NCBI GenBank assembly: GCA_009823395.1 | Contig: CM020512.1 | Span: 7,762,905 to 7,826,904 of the forward strand | From: Thamnaconus septentrionalis | Taxonomy: Eukaryota; Chordata; Actinopteri; Tetraodontiformes; Monacanthidae | Length of the DNA stretch: 64,000 bases | Direction of reading: 5' to 3' | Shown here: positions 28,401 to 64,000 of the stretch, in pieces | Position numbering within the stretch: position 1 is the first letter of the stretch | How the letters are laid out: each line of letters begins with the position of its first letter | Notes under the pieces: generated by a model | Told to the model about the DNA's origin: nothing | The model's input: only the letters and a program-made list of their open reading frames with translations | The model's database searches: none | Position numbers and translations under genes: made by a program

Positions 28401-28424
28401 CTGGCTCTTGGTGACGTGACCCCC
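28401..28424 (-). other. Possible 24-nt microexon of an unidentified minus-strand gene
   Basis: GGGGGTCACGTCACCAAGAG plus CCAG lies between a strong acceptor (ctctcattcacag) and a strong donor (gtaagact) on the minus strand. With the donor-bearing segment ending at 28867 it could be a non-coding 5' exon of a gene whose body lies further left. In human, FIGNL2 is a neighbour of SCN8A, but no fidgetin-like coding sequence is present in this window. Confidence 0.3.
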
Positions 28425-28866
28425 CTGTGAATGAGAGAAGCAGTGGATCAATATAATATTAATGTATCAATCAGCGCCAAGTTATTAAGGGGCAAGCTCG
28501 GGGGACGGCACTGCAGCCCCTGTAAACATGACCCTCAGCAATATGATCTCCGCGCAGCTTTTCCCATCTTCTCCCAGTGATAACGCACAGCTAATATAGA
28601 CTCACACACAGCCTCCATCTCCGCAGGGGGACGACAGGAAAATAGTGAGTGTAGGTTAGGAGGCAGAAGAGTCTTTCATGGGCATTTCTACAAGACCTTA
28701 ACTCGTTTCTTATTATCACCCCTGACTGCGTTTTGCTTTTTAACAATTCAAACCTCAGTTTTATATTTCATGAAATATTTTTGGGTTTTAGTAATAAAAA
28801 CACATTTAAAAGGCCGCAGAAATGAGTCGCATTAGATTTTTCTGTTCTTTTAAATAAAATACTCAC

Positions 28867-29345
28867 GATTTTTGTTTAAAGCTCCCTTTCCGTTTCGTAC
28901 ATTGGCGACGTCTCTAAGTAATGCTGTGGGGAAAGTCTGACACCTCGCGGACGTTCAGTAGAGGTACATCAGAAATACCCGGATTCCTGTAGATCGTCGA
29001 CGTAAAAACGGCGACACTTTTGCCAATAAATGACAAAATTAGCGGATTAACACGACAGAAAAAACAAACAAACAGCTAAAAACCGTTTACCCCGGTGAAC
29101 AGGCGGCAGTAAATTTGAATCAATGCAACCTTCTTCATCAACGTACTAAAATTCTTTGCGTCAGTCGCCAGACTGTAATGGTCTGTAAGTTGGTGCTAAC
29201 TTACAGACGTTCCTTTTCTCTCTATAACGCTCTCTCGTTGTTGTTGTTGTTGTTGTTGTTTAAAATATGAACTGCATCCTTTGACCGCGAAAAACAACTC
29301 TTCCCACCGGAAGTTTTTATAAATGGTCAAGTGGTTCCACCTGGA
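28867..29345 (-). promoter_or_regulatory. Possible minus-strand promoter and first exon with ETS-type motifs
   Basis: The segment has CpGs unlike its AT-rich surroundings, a CCGGAAGT ETS-like site near 29308-29316 and a CCAAT-like GCCAATG (minus strand, about 28905). Its donor is AATC|gtgagt, with the exon ending at 28867. The arrangement resembles a housekeeping-type promoter with a non-coding first exon. No coding sequence can be attached to it. Confidence 0.25.
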
Positions 29346-30463
29346 ACCTTCGTATGTTTGTTTCCGGGTGTATTTTAGTTATTTAGTTAATAATACAATT
29401 AAAGTCTTCACGAACACCGCATTTAATTTTATTGTTGACTGTAGACTGAATTTAAAGAATCATCATTCTTTATTTATATATATATATATATATGATTTAT
29501 ATGATTTTTTTTAACAAATAATTACTGGCAGACTTGTAAGTCAAAATCAATCTTTAAAGACTGGAAGATTTTTTATTTGCAAAACTAAACTGCAAATGTA
29601 AATAAAAGGATTAAAAAACAATGAATTGTATCTACTTTCCAATGGCTGTCTGGAAATGTACAGAACACATTTGTGTGAAGTCATGTATATAAACAGTGGA
29701 GGGCAATTTATTAAACATTTTTATTTCTACTTTGGTCCTTAGAAATACTGCAAAAGATTCTTCTACAGCAAAAAACAGATCTTAGCGGTGCTTTGGTTGG
29801 TGGGAACAGATTATTTAACTTTCCTAACAACACCACCCGAACCCACATTAAAACTAAATAAATTGAAGCACAATGTACAATGGAGGACTGTCATATTGCT
29901 GCAATCGTTTACTGTGCCATGATTTCTGCGGGGGAACAATGCAGCGCACGGGGTCATCATCTTGACATGAGCAATATTCCATCACACCTGCTACTGTCTC
30001 AGGAAGTGAGAGTCAGCTTTGACCATTGACCCGTCTGAAGAGCACTTACGTAAGACAGGATCTGGACCAATGTAATGAGGCACAGGGTCGGGAGCAGGGT
30101 GGGGTGACACTTGTGTCACTCCCCAGAACACCTGCTGTCTTCACCAGGAGACGCGCATGGTTGTACATCCCCATTAGGGTTTATTCGCCCAATAGTGCTT
30201 CTTCAAGGTGTTGTTTTAAAGACGTGGAGGTACACTGTATGTACTCCAGACAAGTTAGAGCTCCACTTCACTGGACCTGTGTCGAGAATTCCGCAGGTAA
30301 GTTATGCCACCTAAGACTTTTCTAATTCATATAGGTGTTTATTTTATTTTATTTAGAATGAAAAGTGTGACTTGTTTCTGATCTCACTTACTTGATGGTT
30401 AGGTGACCCAAGGATGAGACCACATGTGTGGTGTATTTTCACCCTGTGTCTGTGTTCCTTCAG

Positions 30464-30499
30464 TGAAGAAATGGTTGTTGATATTCTCAGACTGCCACA
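30464..30499 (+). other. gcgl: Putative short 5' exon of gcgl
   Basis: 36 nt between tgttccttcag and gtgagt. In the frame that joins the hormone exon it reads [12 protein letters not shown]. In another frame it reads KKWLLIFS, which looks more like a signal peptide but does not join in phase. An upstream non-coding exon probably ends at 30295 with the strong donor GCAG|gtaagt. Confidence 0.4.
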
Positions 30500-31134
30500 G
30501 TGAGTAGGAGTGCTCCCTTTTTGTAATACAGGACACAGTTGGTTGCACTTGACTTAATAAAATAATAATAAAATACATGCTTTCAGTTTCTTACTTATGT
30601 TTCTGAAATTTATATAGCCAATGCAGCTTCATAAATGACTGTACTTTTCATTTTCTGGCATTTTTCTCAGATGGCATTCAAGTCAGTGGGAAAATGGACA
30701 GCACGCGGACAACAACCTTAACAACCTAAACAAAGAAAATTCCAAAAGACATTCAGAAGGAACGTTCACCAGTGATTTCACCCGCTATCTTGACAAAATT
30801 AAAGCGAAAGATTTTGTGGAGTGGCTGGCCAGCAAAAAAGGAGAAGGGTGAGCTTAAAGCAACATTTCTATGCTTCATCCGGTGAACAATTATGTAATAA
30901 AAATAAGCACAAACACTCAATTACTTGAGAGCAAAGGTATAAGTTAACATTAATTGTACTTTGTGTTTCATAATCTATTTCACGAAAATTAACTATCCTG
31001 AACTCTTCCAAATTTGGCAAGTCTGGGTTTTGTTTGATCTGAGCAGGTATGATATTATATTATATATTTTTAATTATATTGTTTTACTTTTCAGATGTCA
31101 TGAAGACCTACTGCGGCTTGCCTCACAGAATTAA
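30471..31134 (+). CDS. gcgl: Glucagon-like / glucagon-related peptide precursor (GCGL/GCRP type), signal peptide uncertain
   Basis: Encodes one glucagon-superfamily hormone, expected to be secreted and to act on a class B G-protein-coupled receptor. The mature peptide begins [16 protein letters not shown] directly after SKR, a prohormone-convertase site, and ends near DFVEWLAS followed by KK. A single hormone rules out ordinary proglucagon (glucagon plus GLPs). The [15 protein letters not shown] start suits GCGL/GCRP better than GIP or exendin. Exons are about 30464-30499, 30671-30847 and 31095-31134. The spliced frame from ATG 30471 gives about 81 residues, but [10 protein letters not shown] is not a convincing signal peptide. 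The first exon is therefore either wrong, alternative or damaged. The gene is tail-to-tail with scn8a. Confidence 0.72.
30671..30847 (+). CDS. gcgl: gcgl hormone exon
   Basis: 177 bp between the acceptor tttttctcag and the donor GG|gtgagc. After a split codon it reads [26 protein letters not shown] (cleavage) and then the hormone starting [10 protein letters not shown]; the C-terminal part contains [13 protein letters not shown] and GEG. H1, G4, T5, F6, T7, S8, D9 and the FVxWL motif near the C-terminus are the residues conserved in glucagon-family hormones. Confidence 0.85.
31095..31134 (+). CDS. gcgl: gcgl last coding exon
   Basis: The acceptor ttttacttttcag leads to a split Gly codon, then [12 protein letters not shown] and TAA (31132-31134). 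The frame follows from the hormone exon. It is a short C-terminal tail with no second hormone, which separates this gene from proglucagon. Confidence 0.6.
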
Positions 31135-31387
31135 CACAGCCCCAATGTTGTGCGTTTTACACCTCACACAGCTTTAAGTATCCAGCAGAAATTGAGAAGA
31201 TGAATCCTCTACATCCAAACATTTAATTCCGATTTATCTATGTGTGTGTTTTTTTCCCTCAGCTGAAAGTTTGCGTTTGTATATTCAATTTGTTACAGCA
31301 AAAAGCAACGCCATGTCAAGAAATTAAGTGGTACAAAGGTCATTTTCATTTTTTTTTTATTGTCTTCCTTTACTTATTATCTTTATG

Positions 31388-31393
31388 AATAAA
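31388..31393 (+). terminator. gcgl: Poly(A) signal of gcgl
   Basis: AATAAA stands about 255 nt after the gcgl stop codon, in an AT-rich 3' region. It implies a short 3' UTR ending near 31410. Confidence 0.55.
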
Positions 31394-31928
31394 CTAAGAA
31401 GAAAATAGCGGCAAGACGCTTCTTCTCAGTATTTTCAAATTTACTTGTACTGCACACCTTCAGGGGTTCTAATCAAGGTGGAAAAATGTGGCGATACCTT
31501 CGAAAGAAAATATCGGTATGAAAAATGGAAAAATAATAATAATAATAATCCGACTGACCACAAGATGGCACTGGTGCTCGACAAATCAGGAAGTGGAGCA
31601 ACTGGGCGTCAGGCTGATTTTGGAAAAATCTTCGGCATTGTGAAAAAAAAAAGGAGAGGCAATGAGTGGGTGTTGAGGCGGTTGCTTTGCCGCGCAGACT
31701 GTATATAGCATGTTCCGTGCTCACACACATTTACATTGTTGCACAACAAGGTTATGCAATGAGGCAAGCTAAAATGACAGTATTGTTAATGGGGTTGTTA
31801 GGAGACGGGGGAGAGCAATGAAGAGCAGAGGAGAGGAGGGATTTTGGCTTGGTATTTGGTAGGGGGGGGGGGGGTGTGTTTGTGGGGGCTTCTTCCCAAA
31901 TTCCCATTGAGAAATTTATCTCGGGTGG

Positions 31929-31972
<44 letters not shown>
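31929..31972. repeat. (GT)n microsatellite
   Basis: About 42 bp of GT, preceded by a run of 13 G (31862-31874) and followed by a second GT tract at 32070-32095, all in the spacer between the gcgl and scn8a 3' ends. Confidence 0.9.
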
Positions 31973-32627
31973 TACAGGCATGATGGAGGATGGAGAGCTC
32001 CCTCCTTATTTTAGGTGCCCCCTCCTCAATCCCATTCTCTGGAGGAAAGGGGGGGGCATACAGGGAGCTGTGTGTGTGTGTGTGTGTGTGTGTGTTGGGG
32101 GGGTTGGGTGGGCGGGGCAGAGGCTGCTCCTCTTGAGGCAGGGCTGGGATCAGGTGCTGGGGAAGGAAGGCTTCCTCTTACCGGTGTCAGACAGTATGAC
32201 ATTCAGATGAAAGGCTGGGGTAGTCATTAAAACGGCAACGGAACCAGCAACCCTCGGCAGCCGCTGTACCCCTTTTTTTAAAAAAAGAAAATGAATTAAT
32301 CATCATTACGGATTAATATCTGGTGTCACCGTTACGCAAGGCGAAACCTCTCCTCCAAATGAGCCATTGCGCCACGTTTCGACGTTATATTTAGCCGCGT
32401 CGAGGTCCACCCACGGAGAAAACACATGGCATGTGGCAGGGAGGGAGGGAGGCAGGGAGGCAGGCAGGCAGCATCCTCCAGGACAGGAGGGAGGCGGAGG
32501 GATGAGAGAAGAGGATGGGAGGGGTAGGTGTGGCTCTTCACGAACTAGGTCGAGCTCTTCCACATATGAAACGGCGGGTTTTTTTTTTTCCGTGCCACAA
32601 ATGCTCGCTCGCTAGCTCGCTCGCTCG

Positions 32628-32680
32628 CTCTCGATCCCTCCACCCATCCATTCATCCATCCATTCATCCATCCATCCAGC
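32628..32680. repeat. CATC/ATCC tandem repeats next to a GCTC run
   Basis: A GCTCGCTC run at 32604-32630 leads into CCATCCATTCATCCATCC repeats. It lies in the gcgl-scn8a spacer. Confidence 0.8.
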
Positions 32681-33524
32681 CCCGGGATGCGACCAAGAGG
32701 ACGCAGCCTGCCGACTCCAGCCTCGACGCCATGGGCATCTGTAAGCGCTGTCATCCCCGGCATGTGACCGTTCGTCTGTTCGGCTGCTTCCACCGGTGCG
32801 ATCCAGGGGTTTGCACCTGAATCGCGGGCATCTGCGCGCGGACACAAAGCTGGTGGAGGCACTGGGCCAAACTGGGAGTGTGCTGCTGACTCAGCCTCGG
32901 CTGCTGCATTAATTTATCTGCACTGCAGTGCTTCACCCCCCCATGTCTCCCGCCCCTCCCCCTCGCCTCTCCACCTCATTCTTACACGGGCATCCTGGAA
33001 CATGAAGGGGAGGTGGCTCAAAAGAAAATGTGCAAGGGAAATAAAGGGTGGGTCCCACAGAGCATTGGCCTCCTCCTCAGTGTGCACAGTAGCTGAGGAC
33101 AAGTCGTCATCTCCTGAAACACTCCCCCACCCCTCCCTGACAAACCTGAGAGTAGCTCCACCGGCTCTGCCTTCAATGTGATCATTGTAATAGTATACAT
33201 CTCCAGGCTGTTTACTTTTACAGTGCATAGACCACAAACAAGACACGGCACGGAGCAGATGGACTGCACAATAACGGGGGCCGTAGTTCATCTTGTGGCT
33301 GGAGGGGGGGGTGTTAACACGGAGCTCTTAACAAATTCAATAGGTCCATTACATCTAAAAGGTTTCCTTTTACAAGCATGTGCCACTTAGCTCCATTTCA
33401 CGGGATGCTTTCTGATACGCTTCTGTCCACACGCAACTCTTCAAAAGTGAAATAATGTGCACAAAATGGTGACTCAGACTTGAGTGGATACAGTGAAAGT
33501 GATATCAGCCCAAAGCACAGTCGG

Positions 33525-33890
33525 GGTAAATAGCGGGTCTACTGTGGATTAAAGCTACAAATCGTGGGTTCGATTCCGGGGCCCGGGCCTGGGACCTTTC
33601 TGTGTGGAGTTTGCATGTTCCCCCGTGTCTGCGTGGGTTCTCTCCTGGTTCTCCGGCTTCCTCCCACAGTCCAAAAACATGCATGTGAGGTCAATTGAAC
33701 ATACTAAATTGTCCATAGGTGTGCATGTGAGTGTGAATGGTTGTCTGTCTCTATGTGGCCCTGCGATGAACTGGCGACTTGTCCAGGGTGTACCCTGCCT
33801 TCGCCCTAAGACAGCTGGGATAGGCTCCAGCAGACCCCCGTGACCCTGAACAGGAATAAGCGGGTATAGAAGATGAATGAATGAATTATT
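33525..33890 (+). mobile_element. tRNA-derived SINE with L2/CR1-like tail
   Basis: A perfect RNA polymerase III B box (GGTTCGATTCC, 33567-33577) sits near the 5' end. The body has GTGTGGAGTTTGCATGTTC, then GTTCTCCGGCTTCCTCCCAC, CCAAAAACATGCATG, CCCTGCGATGAACTGG and GACAGCTGGGATAGGCTCCA, and it ends in a GATGAATGAATGA tail. These blocks are the widespread teleost SINE/LINE 3'-tail sequence. It lies between the gcgl and scn8a 3' ends. Confidence 0.8.
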
Positions 33891-34074
33891 TCGACTCCAC
33901 CAGCTTGTAGGAGTGAGATTGACACCCTTGTCATGACTAACCACATCAAGTTGGTCCCGTATAGGACGATAAAGCTTTGGTTGCCTGCCAGGCACCCCCT
34001 CACAGAAACAAAATTTAAACAGCCTCTAAATTAACATCACTTTTGACACAAAAAAGTAATATTCACACAAACAC

Positions 34075-37000
34075 TATTTTTAACTGGAAGGCTGCTTTAT
34101 TGGTAATAAAAAGATTCGTGCTCAAATGAAGACAATCTTTCATATATTCTTACCAAGAGTCCAAGTGGTTGTGCAACACACCATCATATTGTACTGTATA
34201 ACCTCTTTTATTACGGTGGCAAATAATAACAACAGTTTGAAAAGCACTTTTTTTTTTTTAATTTTCAGCAGAAAAAAAGAAGAAAAAAAAAACGGCCATA
34301 ATAAACCATGCTAGAAAAAAAAGATGACTCCTAGAATCAAATATTGATACAAAAATAAATTTCAGATGGGAACAGAAAAATTAATAAACCAAAAACGGAA
34401 ATATAGAAGGCAAGCTGCTTTTTCACAAGCCGAGTGGGTGACACACATAGCACTAAGAACAGGACATATTTGAGTTAGCTGTTTTTCTGTTAACATCACA
34501 CACTGTTGAATATTAAGATGAAGTGGGGTGTCCGGATGATCCTCTGGCAGTAGTTCTGATTCAACGTCCCTGATTAATGTAGTGCTCACCCCCCCCCCCC
34601 GAAAGCCTCACCCTCCACAGTTTGGAAACACATATTTTTCTTCTTTTTTTTGTATGTATATATGTATATATTTGTTTTCAGTGTGGCCTCAACATCCAAT
34701 TTCACAGAAAAAGCAGAAAAAAGGCACATGCCATTGAGTGGAACCATACAAAACAAACCGATCAATGTAAATAAATAAATAATAAGAAGAAAAAATTAAA
34801 TATAAAGAATGAGAAGCAAGTACATGATTGTATGCATGTTGAGCTGTCATGGCACTGATGTGTGGGTATGAAAGGTGGTGGGGAAGGTCCGGGGGGAAAA
34901 GTACCGACCCAGGGGTGTAAAAGAGGCAGTCAGTCACCCAAGCTGGCATCATCAGGGTAAAGATCTCTGGTACAGACTGTCGGGCAGTGATAAGAGTCAC
35001 CTGTGTGTGTATGTGTGTGTGTCTGTGTGCGTGTGTGCGTGTGTCTATTATGGGTGCGGCCTGTAATACACGGTGAAGGTGACATATGACAGTAAGTGAG
35101 AAATGTGCTGGTAACGTTTATCCTTTTCGTCATGATCAGGCTACAATCCATGGCAAGCAGCTCCAATAACATCGCACACGAGCTATTCCCCTCCCCCGCC
35201 CCGCCCCCAACATAGAAGGGTGCTGGAAATCACCAGTATTTTAGACATCCACTGAATGTGTTGCACATAAAATCAAATGTGACAAACAGTGTTCTTCTGT
35301 TTTTTTATGTATATACATATAGACATATATGTATACATGTATTTATCTTTTTTGTATCATATAATATCTATATTTCATTCAATTTCCGTCAACAAAGTGA
35401 AAAGTGTCTCAAAAAATCCAAAAGGTAACAAATGTGACAAAGGGCATAGCTGGAAGCCATTCTATATTATTGTTATTATTCATTTTTTTGATTATTAGTA
35501 GTAACATTTTTAAAATCCGTATTTACAAAAAAACACAACAAAGCATGCCGATAAAATAAAAGAATATAATACAGTATTTATAGTTTCTCTCAAAAAGTTC
35601 TTCCTTTTTTTAGCGATTGTGCCATTTACATCATAGCCTGCACTGTACATATATATGTTTGTGTTTTCATATTTAACTTTTTTTCTTTTTTTTTTTTTTT
35701 TTTGTTGTTCTTCAAGTGTGAATGTACCATTCTAAAACGTAACATCCAAGATGAGCGTGGGTAAATTGGATGACATTACTCACTCCTCCTCCTGTGGTTG
35801 TCATTGGGAATGTATTTGGTTTCAGTGTGCAGCAGCCAAACTGATTCAGAGACCTCATATTGTAAACAGACCTCAGGTATTGATACAGACAGGGCGTTCT
35901 GGTACAGGCAGTTTAAAACACACCAAATGGCATTAATGGTGCGACGACGGAATGTCGGAGCCGAGTCCGGTCATCCGCTTAGAAATAGGACCATCACTCC
36001 TGTGTAGAAAATAAAAATTGGCAGGAACACTTAAGGAGGCAGGTTGTGTCTTGTCTATTACTTGACGAAGCCTCCGTTTTGTTTTTTGTTTTTTTTTTGT
36101 TAAGATTTTTTTTTTATTATTTAAATGAAAAACACCCACAAAGCTCATTATACAACATAGCTGCGTCAATGTGAGGCCTGCTGATGTTTCATCTCAATCG
36201 AGTGTTTCTACCTCCGTCTCTGGCTAGAAATTTATTTTTTCGTTTTTTTTTTTCCGAAGTGGGTGACGGTATTTGAAAGCCTGCACGTACGTGAGAAGAT
36301 GGTGTGAGCCCGGGTCCGACACCACACAGTGTTTAAGAGGTCCCACAAAAGCACAATGATACACTGACAGACATGGGACTTTCAAGCACTCAGACCAAAA
36401 GCAATGTTCTCCTCCAGCTACGCTTTCTTCCTTTTTCGCTCTTCTTCTCATGGCAGTCAGTCTAAAAACCCTGAAGGTAGGGGCTCTACCTGTGTTATTG
36501 GTCCACATTTACACTGAGTTATACATCACCCATCCATCTCCCTGAAATGCCAAACGCAGATCCATTCGATTTCCTCACGGTCCCCAAGAAAAAAAACCCA
36601 CAAGCTCCTTCGCGGCCACTGAGCCTCGATGCACGCTAGGCACGACACGGCGGCGTCCTTGCAATAATTCTCCGCTGACTTTGCTGTTTCAGGTGGTCAA
36701 AGTCTCCCCTGTCTCGCTTCTCAAAGCTCTGTTTTTGTTTTGTCTCAGAATGATTGCATCATAAGGGCATCAGAGAAGGACTTCAAGGCTTTTTTTTTTT
36801 TTTTTAAATCACCCCTCCCTAAAGCTGGCAACTCGAATTTTCCATAAAAGAACTAGCTAAGACATCATTCACAAGGGGAGTAAATTTTGTAAATGGATCC
36901 GACAGAATACAAAAAGGGGGAGTATTGTCTAATGAATTTACCCAAATGTGGTTTTAGTACTTCCACTAGCCCAAAAACAGAATAAAACAAATTGCAAATA

Positions 37001-38324
37001 AGCAATGGAGAAAAAAAAAAGTATAAATCCGTCCCTTCTTCAGGAAGTCGAGCAGTTTCAGGGGATTCCTAACATCGCTTGAACACGCCGGACCCCCTTG
37101 ACTGATGCATGTTCCTTGGCATGAGACGGCCCCTCTGCTCTCACGTTGCAGAAAAGGGACCGCAGGTAGGTAAAGAAAGTGACTGCATGATGGATAGAAG
37201 TAAACAAAGAGATGCAAACTCCAGATTTTGGTTCCGGACAACTGACATGGCCTCCCCCAAAACATCTGAGCCATCCTCAACGTGAGGATATTCTGCTTCC
37301 CAATGCTTCACACTCTACCCTAGACTACAAACATTTAAGCAGCAAGAAAACAATGCAAAAAAAATTTAACAAAAAACTTTTGCTGTCCTGCCTTGGTGGC
37401 TGATTTGACCGAGACTTCTGAATGAAGACTCCGGAAGCTTCCTTCCTTCCTTCCTTCATTTTTTGGGGGAGATTTCACATGTGAAAGATCCGTCAGTTGA
37501 CAAATCAAAACTAGTGGAGAATCGTACGACGTATCGTTACCCAATATTCCTTGTGTCATTTTTCATAATCGTCATTTCCCCAGTTTTAATGGACCTAATT
37601 TCCCCCCCGCTGGACAGCATCAAACTATAGCCACGCCGCTGCAGTGGTCTGAGAATTCGTGTCGTGTGGACTATGATTACTCATGCATGACTCCTGATCA
37701 AAACATGCCTTCATGCAAGTCATTTCTATGCATTGAACGAGCACAATAATTATTATTTATCTGGAACTCGGTCTGAGCAAGTCTCCTTCAGCCCAAGTCG
37801 AAACAATGACTGTTGACCCCTACCGGTCAGTGTGTAAGCCCATGTAGAAAATGTCTTTTTCCGGTGACGGTATAACAAAGAGGAGATGAAAAGACTCGTG
37901 ACATGGGCTAAATGTTACCTTTTTTTTGCTGCTCAAATAATGTAAAGATGCAAGTATACTCAGCACAAACAAACAAAAAGATCTTTGTCTACGCTTCTGG
38001 GTTTTGTTTCATTGTTATTTTTTTTCCCCTCCCCGCCCCTCACTCTCTAGTTTTTCTTCCCTCGCTAAACTTGCTTGTTTGATTATTGTTTTCTTCTCCG
38101 CACTGACGTAAACGCGGTGAAACAGACCCATATTTAGACTGGCGGTGCAGTTCTATTGGTGGGGATCTGTTTGCGATCCAGTCCTGCGGCACTGGAGCCT
38201 CACTGCGTGGATCCGCACGCTGCCGCGGCGACAGCGGCAGCAGGGACTTTGCAATTCATCGAGCAGAGATTTCTGTGCCTTGGCAGTTGATCCTCGAAGA
38301 GATGTGGGTGTTTCTGTGTGTGTG

Positions 38325-38355
<31 letters not shown>

Positions 38356-38686
38356 CCGCGCGACTGGCCAGCACACTGTGAGATATTGTTTGTTTTTTCT
38401 CATTTTGCATTTGTTCCTCATTTCCACGAAATTGGTCACTATGCAGCAAAGTTCTGTGGTAAACTGATTGCGTTTGGTTCAGCTGTCTCTGACGACATAA
38501 GAAACCACACCTTGCCTTAGTATATTCCAGTTTGTAAACATGTTTGTATGTTGTTGGTTTTTTTGTTGGTATTTTTTTCTTCTCTCCTCACACTTCCAAA
38601 TGGTCCCGTTTTTCTAAATTGATTGGGTCTGGGCTCAGAGTCTCAGCTCACTGTGTTTTATGGTTTTTGCAAGAGTCACTGGACCC
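34075..38686 (-). other. scn8a: Probable 3' UTR of scn8a with distal poly(A) signal
   Basis: About 4.6 kb of AT-rich sequence follows the stop codon, with no open frame of interest. It contains a TG microsatellite (38311-38355), a CCTT run (37439-37460) and many T-rich stretches. An AATAAA signal on the minus strand (TTTATT at 34096-34101) stands about 4.6 kb from the stop; mammalian SCN8A also has a long 3' UTR. Other minus-strand AATAAA copies occur, for example near 36230, so shorter forms are possible. The exact end is inferred. Confidence 0.55.
38311..38355. repeat. (TG)n microsatellite in scn8a 3' UTR
   Basis: About 45 bp of TG with one CG interruption, which is CA in the transcript. 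Confidence 0.85.
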
Positions 38687-63208
<24,522 letters not shown>

Positions 63209-64000
63209 CTGAGCAGGAGCCGCGTGCGCGCGTAGGAGGAGGGAAACAAAAAACAACACGCAGGTGATGCGGGAGATGCCGATGCCTCAGGTGCACCAGT
63301 GTTTTTTTCAAAGGAGAATACTCCTTTTAAAAAAAAAGGTCTTTCATAAATATAGCTACAGCTGGAGCACTGTTAGTGCAGCGTCTGGCTTGGCTGCATT
63401 TATAGGATATTTATAAATATATCTGGATTTTGTTTTGAAATATTTCACTTCATGAATTCTACATAAATGCACCGACAATTTTTCAAAAAAGATAATACGA
63501 CTGAAGAGATTTAACTGGGCTGGATAACCATTAATATTACTAATTTGAGACATTGAGGTAATAATACATTTTGGACAATAATTGACAAACAGAACATCTC
63601 TAAAAACAAAACAAACAGGAAATATTGAGGAGCCTTCCCGCTCCCTTCGGCTCAGCAAGTTGCGAATGGGGGGGGGCCAATCAGAATAGCTTTCTGGCTT
63701 TCTGTTCACCGCCGACCGTTGGCAGGACAGTGATTGATGCGGCGAGAGTGCGGGGAGAGAGAGGGAAGGCTGCAGAAAAGTGAGAGGAAGTTCATAAAGG
63801 AGTAGAGCACAGCAGCACAACGAGGGGCCATGAGAAGGACAGAGGCACAAGGCAAAGGAAGGGGCCGGAAACCGCATGCAGGTCATTTAAACTCCAAGGC
63901 TGAACAGGAGCAATTCAATGCCAGCGCCTGCGGGGGGCGCTTTCTTGAACTGTCTTGTGTAAAAGGTGTTTTGTTGCAGAGGGGCGGGAGGGGGGAGAGA
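63209..64000 (-). other. scn8a: scn8a intron, running off the right edge
   Basis: No further scn8a exon is visible here; I looked for the domain I S3-S4 exon. It contains AT-rich sequence near 63330-63600 and a GA-rich patch near 63740-63790. Nothing else is supported. Confidence 0.7.

Larger units (their letters stand above)
31420..33520. other. Spacer between gcgl and scn8a, rich in simple repeats
   Basis: Contains GT tracts, a G run and GGGAGGGAGGCAGGC repeats (32439-32471). A CpG-bearing stretch near 32560-32860 shows no recognisable coding sequence. Confidence 0.45.

Noticed and set aside
33560..33580. Possible tRNA gene because of the perfect B box
   Set aside because: No cloverleaf can be drawn and the downstream sequence is the teleost SINE body.
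33555..34003. Minus-strand open frame of 146 codons
   Set aside because: It lies in the SINE; similar translations arise from every copy of that repeat.
63356..63886. Minus-strand open frame of 176 codons upstream of the first scn8a exon seen
   Set aside because: No Nav similarity, several low-complexity parts, and it sits in what must be an intron.

Overview
The window looks like vertebrate, very probably ray-finned (teleost) fish, genomic DNA. The reasons are genes split by short GT-AG introns, a 21-exon stretch of a four-domain voltage-gated sodium channel, many long dinucleotide microsatellites, a Tc1/mariner-type miniature element, a tRNA-derived SINE with a short tandem tail, and several MITE-like families typical of teleosts.

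Right part (about 34.1-63.2 kb, minus strand): most of scn8a, the Nav1.6 channel. Twenty-one consecutive coding exons run from the domain I S4-S5 linker to the stop codon, with an AT-rich 3' UTR of about 4.6 kb. The first coding exons (N-terminus to domain I S4) lie beyond the right edge. All four selectivity-filter residues (D, E, K, A), the IFMT inactivation gate, the ankyrin-G motif, the IQ motif and the Nav1.6-type C-terminus ending ESKC can be read. Special points are an intron with AT-AC termini before the inactivation-gate exon, tandem donors 33 bp apart in the I-II linker, a candidate poison exon (18N-like) and a 16-bp-stem hairpin in the intron before the domain III S3-S4 exon, and a one-base deletion in the domain II S5 exon.

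Middle (about 30.2-31.4 kb, plus strand): a small gene encoding one glucagon-family peptide that starts [10 protein letters not shown] after a KR cleavage site. It is best read as the glucagon-like/GCRP gene (gcgl), tail-to-tail with scn8a. Its hormone exon is clear, but its signal peptide is not. Just upstream, 28.4-29.3 kb carries a possible CpG/ETS promoter and two possible non-coding minus-strand exons of an unidentified gene.

Left part (1 to about 28 kb): no convincing protein-coding gene. It is a mosaic of microsatellites (including about 150 bp of CT repeats), MITEs, and blocks rich in homeodomain-like TAAT/ATTA motifs that may be conserved non-coding regulatory DNA. A glucagon-family gene beside a neuronal sodium-channel gene mirrors the GCG and SCN2A/SCN3A neighbourhood on human 2q24, which fits paralogous blocks left by vertebrate genome duplications.
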